NCBI GenBank assembly: GCA_000310025.1
Contig: FN648704.1
Coordinates: 2,488-66,487 of the forward strand
DNA: 64,000 nucleotides
Direction of reading: 5' to 3'
DNA from: Ectocarpus siliculosus
Taxonomy: Eukaryota > Sar > Phaeophyceae > Ectocarpales > Ectocarpaceae
Numbering within the stretch: the first letter of the stretch is position 1; each line of letters opens with the position of its first letter. This document shows, in pieces, positions 59,301-64,000 of this stretch. Below the pieces are notes generated by a model that saw only the letters and a program-made list of their open reading frames with translations, did no database searches and was not told the DNA's origin. The position numbers were made by a program, and so were the translations under genes.

Positions 59301-60780
59301 TGGGAGCTTCTTGTTTCTGAACATGGATATCTACCAGGGTCGTTGCATTGGTCGATTCACGCAGATCAGTTTATGCCGGGACCAAACACATGACTCGTGT
59401 CTAGGGGCCGTGGTCGGTGAGCTTGACCGGAACAGTGCTACGTACGAGAATTGTCGCAGATTGACGCAGACTTGTGTATGCCGGCACCGGACGCATCAAT
59501 CGTGTTTGACGGTCCAGGTCGGTGCTTCGTATTGACCAGTGCTAACTAGCAGGGGTTCCGCAGTGGGCGACTCAAGCAGATATATTTCTGCCGGGATCGT
59601 GATTGGCGACCGTGGTTGGTAGGCTTGTTGTTTTCGCAGCAGTACATACCAGAGTGTCGCATCGTGCGGTCTACGCAGCCCATTCTTTTGCGGGGACCAC
59701 AAATACCACTTGTCCTTGGCGGTCATGAAGTTTGCGGCATATCACAGATGTCGCTTTGCACGGTTCACGCAGCCGTGAATGCATCACGAGGAATAAAATC
59801 TAAGTAGGCGACGGAACTAAACACGTCTACAATGTTTTGCAGATGGGGTGGGAGCGTTAGGTTTTCGAAGCGATGCCAACTGCGATGGTCGCGCTTTGAC
59901 GATTCACGCAGTCTTACCATCCATTCATATTGTGCTCGGCCAGTGTCTACCGGAACAAGACACATCAATCGTGGCTGGCGGTGGTGCGGTAGTTGTTGCA
60001 ACGATGTTGCCTACCGTGGCCGTCGCATTCGTGTGATTCCTGCAGACACGTCGATCAGAACTTGGTTGCCAGTATCTGCTTAGACCACCCAATCTAACGT
60101 GTCCCAGTCATATCATGGTGATTTCTGCGAGTGGTGATGGAGCTCCGGTTGCAACACGCTGTCTAATGCGGCCAGCGCATTCGCAAAACATCCGGCAATC
60201 ATGGCAATCACAATATGTTTTCAACATTGCCACTGCGAATCACATGAATTCGTGATTGGCGACCATGATTTGTAGGCTTTGTTTCGAACAGTGCTGACAG
60301 GGTTTTCGCAGTGGGCGATTCACGCGGATATATTATACCGACAACCAAACACATGAGTCGTGAATGGCGGCCGTGGGTGTGGGCGTGTTCCTAGCAACAA
60401 CAGTGCTTCCCGCGGTTGTCGCATTCGAGCGATTCTCACCATCCAGTAGAATCATGAACATGGTGTGGATTTGTCAGTATCCGCCAGGACAAAACAACCA
60501 ACATTCGTTGTTGGTTCTGTGGTAGGGCCGCCTGTTTCATACAGTAGTGCCGTTCCTGCGGCCGCCGAGTTTGTGCGGTTACGCGGTTGGTCATGTATAT
60601 CGTGCAGATGATATGCAATCGGTATGTGCCGGGGCGAAACACATCAATCGTGTTTTGGTGGCCTGGTTTGGGGGGGCTTATTTCAACAGCACTACCCACA
60701 TTTACACAGTCGGCATTCGTGCGATGTACGCACGAAATATTTAAATGCCAATTTTTCCGCTATTCGCGTGGACGAAACGC
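56345..60780 (+). repeat. 122-bp satellite array, copy 2
   Basis: Units of about 118-123 bp with the same CCACACACATNNATAGTGTGTGG hairpin and GCGGCCGTGG word as copy 1. The left part (to about 57450) is regular; rightward the units drift to a variant with AAACACATCAATCGTGTTTGG and then fade. A non-repeat insert lies at 58284-58960. Confidence 0.8.
58284..58960. repeat. hairpin-rich insert inside the satellite
   Basis: About 680 bp without satellite units. It holds several short inverted repeats: CTTCGAAGGCTTC with GAAGCCTTCGAA, CGAAATCTGT with ACAGATATCG, TTGAAAGGAACTTTCAA, and ATCCACTG with CAATGGAT around TTTTGGA. Open frames in it are short. Confidence 0.5.
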
Positions 60781-61892
60781 ATCAACTCGGTTTCGTTTTG
60801 CTCTGTTGCTTGTTGTGAAAGGGAGCGCTTGCACACTCGCAGATGGCGATTGAATCGAGGTCACGCCTGGGCAGGGCGGCAGGACGCGGGCGGACCGGTG
60901 CGTGGGGATCGTGGCCGGCAACGCCAGGTGTTTCCTTTCAGAAGCCATGACGGCGGATATGTCCGCCGGGTGCCCCACGCCGCGACCACGCCGCGACCGT
61001 CTTCATGGGAGCCAGGGCTTACGCCCGCTCGGGGAGAAGCAAGGCGCCCGTGCCGTGCACGGTCTTCTCCGCGGACCGCAGACCGCGGCCCAGGGGCGGC
61101 GGTGGATTCAATAGGATGTTATTGAAGGGGTCGCCGAGAGCTGAGTGAATTAAAACACACGGCCGAATGAGGGCGGCCCGACGGCATGGCAACAAGGGCT
61201 GCAGCGAGATTTAAGGCACAAGCGAACTCAGACCTGATGGACGACCTCATCGGGTCCTCAATCGCGGAGCGTGGCAGCTGGTCGATGCGGCGGCGGTGTG
61301 TAGGAAGCCACCCGTATCACCGCCGGGTGCCGATTATTCCTGCCGTCGTCACGCCGGAGTGGTCGGGGTTCTCCTAGTGCATCGCATCAGGCGATCCAAG
61401 AATCGGGATGAGGTTAACGACCCATGATCGGGATATAGAGCAGACGGCGGAGCAGTTGCTCTGGTGGTGGCGTCGTTGTCATGTTGTGCAACGTTGCCCG
61501 ATGACGCGCCGTTAAACATCCTGTCTTAGTTAAAGGTTGTGCAGTGCAAGTTCTGAAGTATGCCCAAGCCCGCGGAGCTTCGAGGCAAATAGTTACGAAA
61601 TAGGGGTGAATCCCAGAAACTAACGCGCGCTGCACCATTTAGCTAAGGATTTGGGAATTTGCTGTCTATGGCTGTTGGGGGCAACACATTGGAACGAGTA
61701 TCCCGAAGGGCGGGAAGATGAAGTCAGAGGAATGTGTAGGAGCCGCCCACAGTAGAGGACTCGCAAGGGGTGTCCTGTTCGGTACGACATAGCGAGTCGG
61801 GAGGCAATCGGGGGAAAGCACTGTGTGCGGTAGGTAGGCAGTAACAGGAGCTAATCCCACTGCACGAGTAGTGTCATGATGACCTCGATGTT

Positions 61893-62823
61893 GGCGAAGA
61901 AAATGGTAGGGTACCATTTTAGGGACTTGGTCATCTGAGACTACTGTGTGCAGTAAGATTGGTTCCCTCCACCGCAGGAGAGGGCACCCTCAGTTGCTGT
62001 TTGGAGGGAAGAGAGAGACAGTCTTTATTGGGAGAGAGGCAGAGGCACGATAGGAAGGCCGCAGAAACGTGTCTGCGGGAAATGTGCTCTCTGCCAGTTT
62101 GGTATCTCTCTCTTCCCTCGGGCGGTAGAAAATGTTAATAAATGCAATTCGAAAGAAAACAATAAAGGGCAGGTTTGTTTAAGGCGTAGACAAAGGCGTA
62201 GACAAAACAAACCGAGGTTTATTGAAACAACTCGAATTGCCATACTGTTTATATTGGGGTACCCGGAACGCATTGCGTACTGCGGGGCCCCCTCGGTCGA
62301 GAGGAGGAGTCGCATAGGTTACCATTCTGTTCAAGCCTTGTGTCCACAGAGTCTTAGCGTGCCAGAGAGAGAGTATCGCAGAGACAACTAGCGAGGTGGT
62401 CACATAGAAGGCTTCTAGCGGTGTGCCAGCCTCTGGAGCTGACAGGAAGTGGAGTCTTTTCCCACCCACCCACCCCTTTTCTTTCGAAGGTGGGGGAAAG
62501 GAGAGGACGAATTAAGTATCCGGTAGAACTTATAGCTGTATGTATGTGAGGCGAAGAAAATGGTAGGGTACCATTTTAGGGACTTGGTCATCTGAGACTA
62601 CTGTGTGCAGTAAGATTGGTTCCCTCCACCGCAGGAGAGGGCACCCTCAGTTGCTGTTTGGAGGGAAGAGAGAGACAGTCTTTATTGGGAGAGAGGCAGA
62701 GGCACGATAGGAAGGCCGCAGAAACGTGTCTGCGGGAAATGTGCTCTCTGCCAGTTTGGTATCTCTCTCTTCCCTCGGGCGGTAGAAAATGTTAATAAAT
62801 GCAATTCGAAAGAAAACAATAAA
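61893..62823 (+). repeat. B1-A2-B2 right-end repeat block of YR copy 2
   Basis: B1 61893-62166 ends AATAAA and abuts A2 (62167-62461, starts GGGCAGG). After 88 bp of unique, CCCACC-rich DNA, B2 runs 62550-62823, again ending AATAAA. B is also present once in copy 1 (34610-34809). The terminal AATAAA may double as a poly(A) signal. Confidence 0.8.
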
Positions 62824-64000
62824 GCAGACGCATATGTAGTTGGGCAAGAACACGTTCTTTTTGTTCGCGGGATTGAAGCAACAGCCATCAACACCAGAAA
62901 CACACACTCGCCGTTCTCGCTTGAGCTCTTGTTCTCTTGACGCGCGTGCATTTGAAACTCTCTTGATAAAAAAGGGTGTGCGGCCCTTGTTGGTATTTTC
63001 CGCAGCCTCTGCAGGTTTCTTTAAAATAAAATACATATCTGCGTACATGGCCGTAGTCTTTTACTCTCCCATGATGTCTACGTTATTCCTCCCCACCTCT
63101 TCCGGTGATTGGGGCTGCAACCCTGACCCATTGCGCGACTCAGGTGGGATGAGTGAGGGAAGTACTTGGACGAAAGGGAGTGAGGCCATCGATGCATAGT
63201 CTACTACACCTGGAACAGGCTGTCCGTGACCACGGTGAGAGAGAGAGAGGGAGAGGAATGATGCTTCTGGCTGGGTACGCATATATATACTAAACAACAC
63301 TCTTTTGCTGCGGGCCTACAGGTCATGCCTATTCTATTCTCCCTATACACACACGGAGCCCACACACGTGTGTAGATACATACACCCGAACCGAAACCTG
63401 CGTGTAGAAATTATCGAAGTATCATAAACAAGGCCGGACTCTGCCATCTGAACAACGCCTCGAACGCTCACTGCTGTGCCATTGAACGTTGTGTTTATTT
63501 TTTTGTCTCAATCGCCATAAGATAAGTGGCCAGTTAGGGCGGTTCAATCCACAAACACGCAGCCTTGATCTAACACTATATTCCATGTTGGGGGCCGCGG
63601 GCTGGGACGCCTGGTGGCCGCTTGCTCCCCACCGTGCGCCGAGAAGCATATGGTGTACGCTTTTTTTCACCCCCGTTGTATGACGTTTGGCTTCTGATTG
63701 TTTGACGAGTTCAACATGTATGTGCGCCTGGTGCGTTTGTATTCGACCGTGAGTAGCGCATATCAGTCATGGAACCAAAATACAGTTACCTATTCATGCA
63801 CGCTGCTGACGATGAGTGTGCCCGCAGATAATGGTCACGTACGGATATATATCAAGAGAGGGCTGCCCAGCCTGGTGTGACGGACGAAATTGTCGGTTCA
63901 TTTCAAACAAGTCGCAAAAAACGTGCCGCGGTTCGACCATTCAACGTGTGTGGCCAGATTTGTACTACATAGCAAATGATATTTCTGTCTTATCACCCAC
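62824..64000. other. no gene recognised
   Basis: A minus-strand open stretch at 63048-62824 (RTPFFIKRVSNARASREQEL) could be a host exon cut by the YR element, but splice signals are not clear. The remainder has an AG-rich run near 63237-63255, a TATATATA word near 63283, and no convincing coding sequence to the end of the window. Confidence 0.3.

Larger units (their letters stand above)
55030..62823 (+). mobile_element. tyrosine-recombinase (DIRS/Ngaro-like) element, copy 2, with split direct repeats
   Basis: Repeat A (295 bp) lies at 55030-55324 and again at 62167-62461. Repeat B (274 bp) lies at 61893-62166 and at 62550-62823. The order A1 - interior - B1 - A2 - B2 is the split-direct-repeat plan of PAT/Ngaro elements, in which B1-A2 is a copy of the circle junction. 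Both pairs look identical by eye. The interior has the 122-bp satellite array (56345-60780), then decayed traces of ORF1 (from about 60843) and of the recombinase (about 61410-61830). The interior is thoroughly broken, while the ends look recent. Confidence 0.7.

Noticed and set aside
63698-63880. Small ORF near the window end
   Set aside because: Sixty codons with no splice sites, no family resemblance and ordinary chance length.

Overview
The window is repeat-rich DNA from a eukaryotic nuclear genome. It has GT-AG introns, tRNA-derived SINEs, LTR elements, a tyrosine-recombinase (DIRS/Ngaro-like) element family, a piggyBac transposon, a probable CACTA transposon and very few host exons. No bacterial operon, rRNA or CRISPR is present. 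This element mix suits a stramenopile such as a brown alga; that is an inference from element types, not from a marker gene.

Layout. 1-670: last two exons of a host gene (+). 1735-3215: two minisatellite fields. 3276-5192: weak minus-strand exon candidates. 5988-7115: two SINE pieces. 7740-9378: two unidentified minus-strand coding relics and a tandem duplication. 9516-13632: inverted, 5'-truncated copy of a gag-only LTR element (TR-GAG type). 13633-20757: minus-strand piggyBac-type transposon whose gene appears to begin with an OTU cysteine-protease domain. Its right end (TIR plus TTAA) is present, its left end is lost, and its main intron holds SINEs and a 100-N assembly gap. 20783-45853: one large Ty3/Gypsy-type element, bounded by 415/433-bp LTRs and a 4-bp duplication. 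It carries a whole TR-GAG copy inside its 5' LTR and a tyrosine-recombinase element inside its body. 46753-47377: full-length SINE with a 14-bp target duplication. 47673-48521: TIR element. 49173-53190: decayed CACTA-like transposase gene. 53953-54549: another SINE. 54647-54946: two host exons with a 45-bp intron. 55030-62823: second tyrosine-recombinase element with split direct repeats. 62824-64000: nothing recognised.

Three things stand out. (1) The Gypsy polyprotein carries a C5 cytosine DNA methyltransferase domain between RNase H and integrase. (2) The tyrosine-recombinase family has a gag-like ORF, a recombinase and PAT/Ngaro-style split direct repeats but no visible reverse transcriptase, and a 122-bp hairpin-bearing satellite array lies upstream of ORF1 in both copies. 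(3) An OTU domain appears to be joined to a piggyBac transposase. LTR elements and their kin are treated as fossils, with approximate domain spans only. All calls come from reading the sequence; no database search was run.
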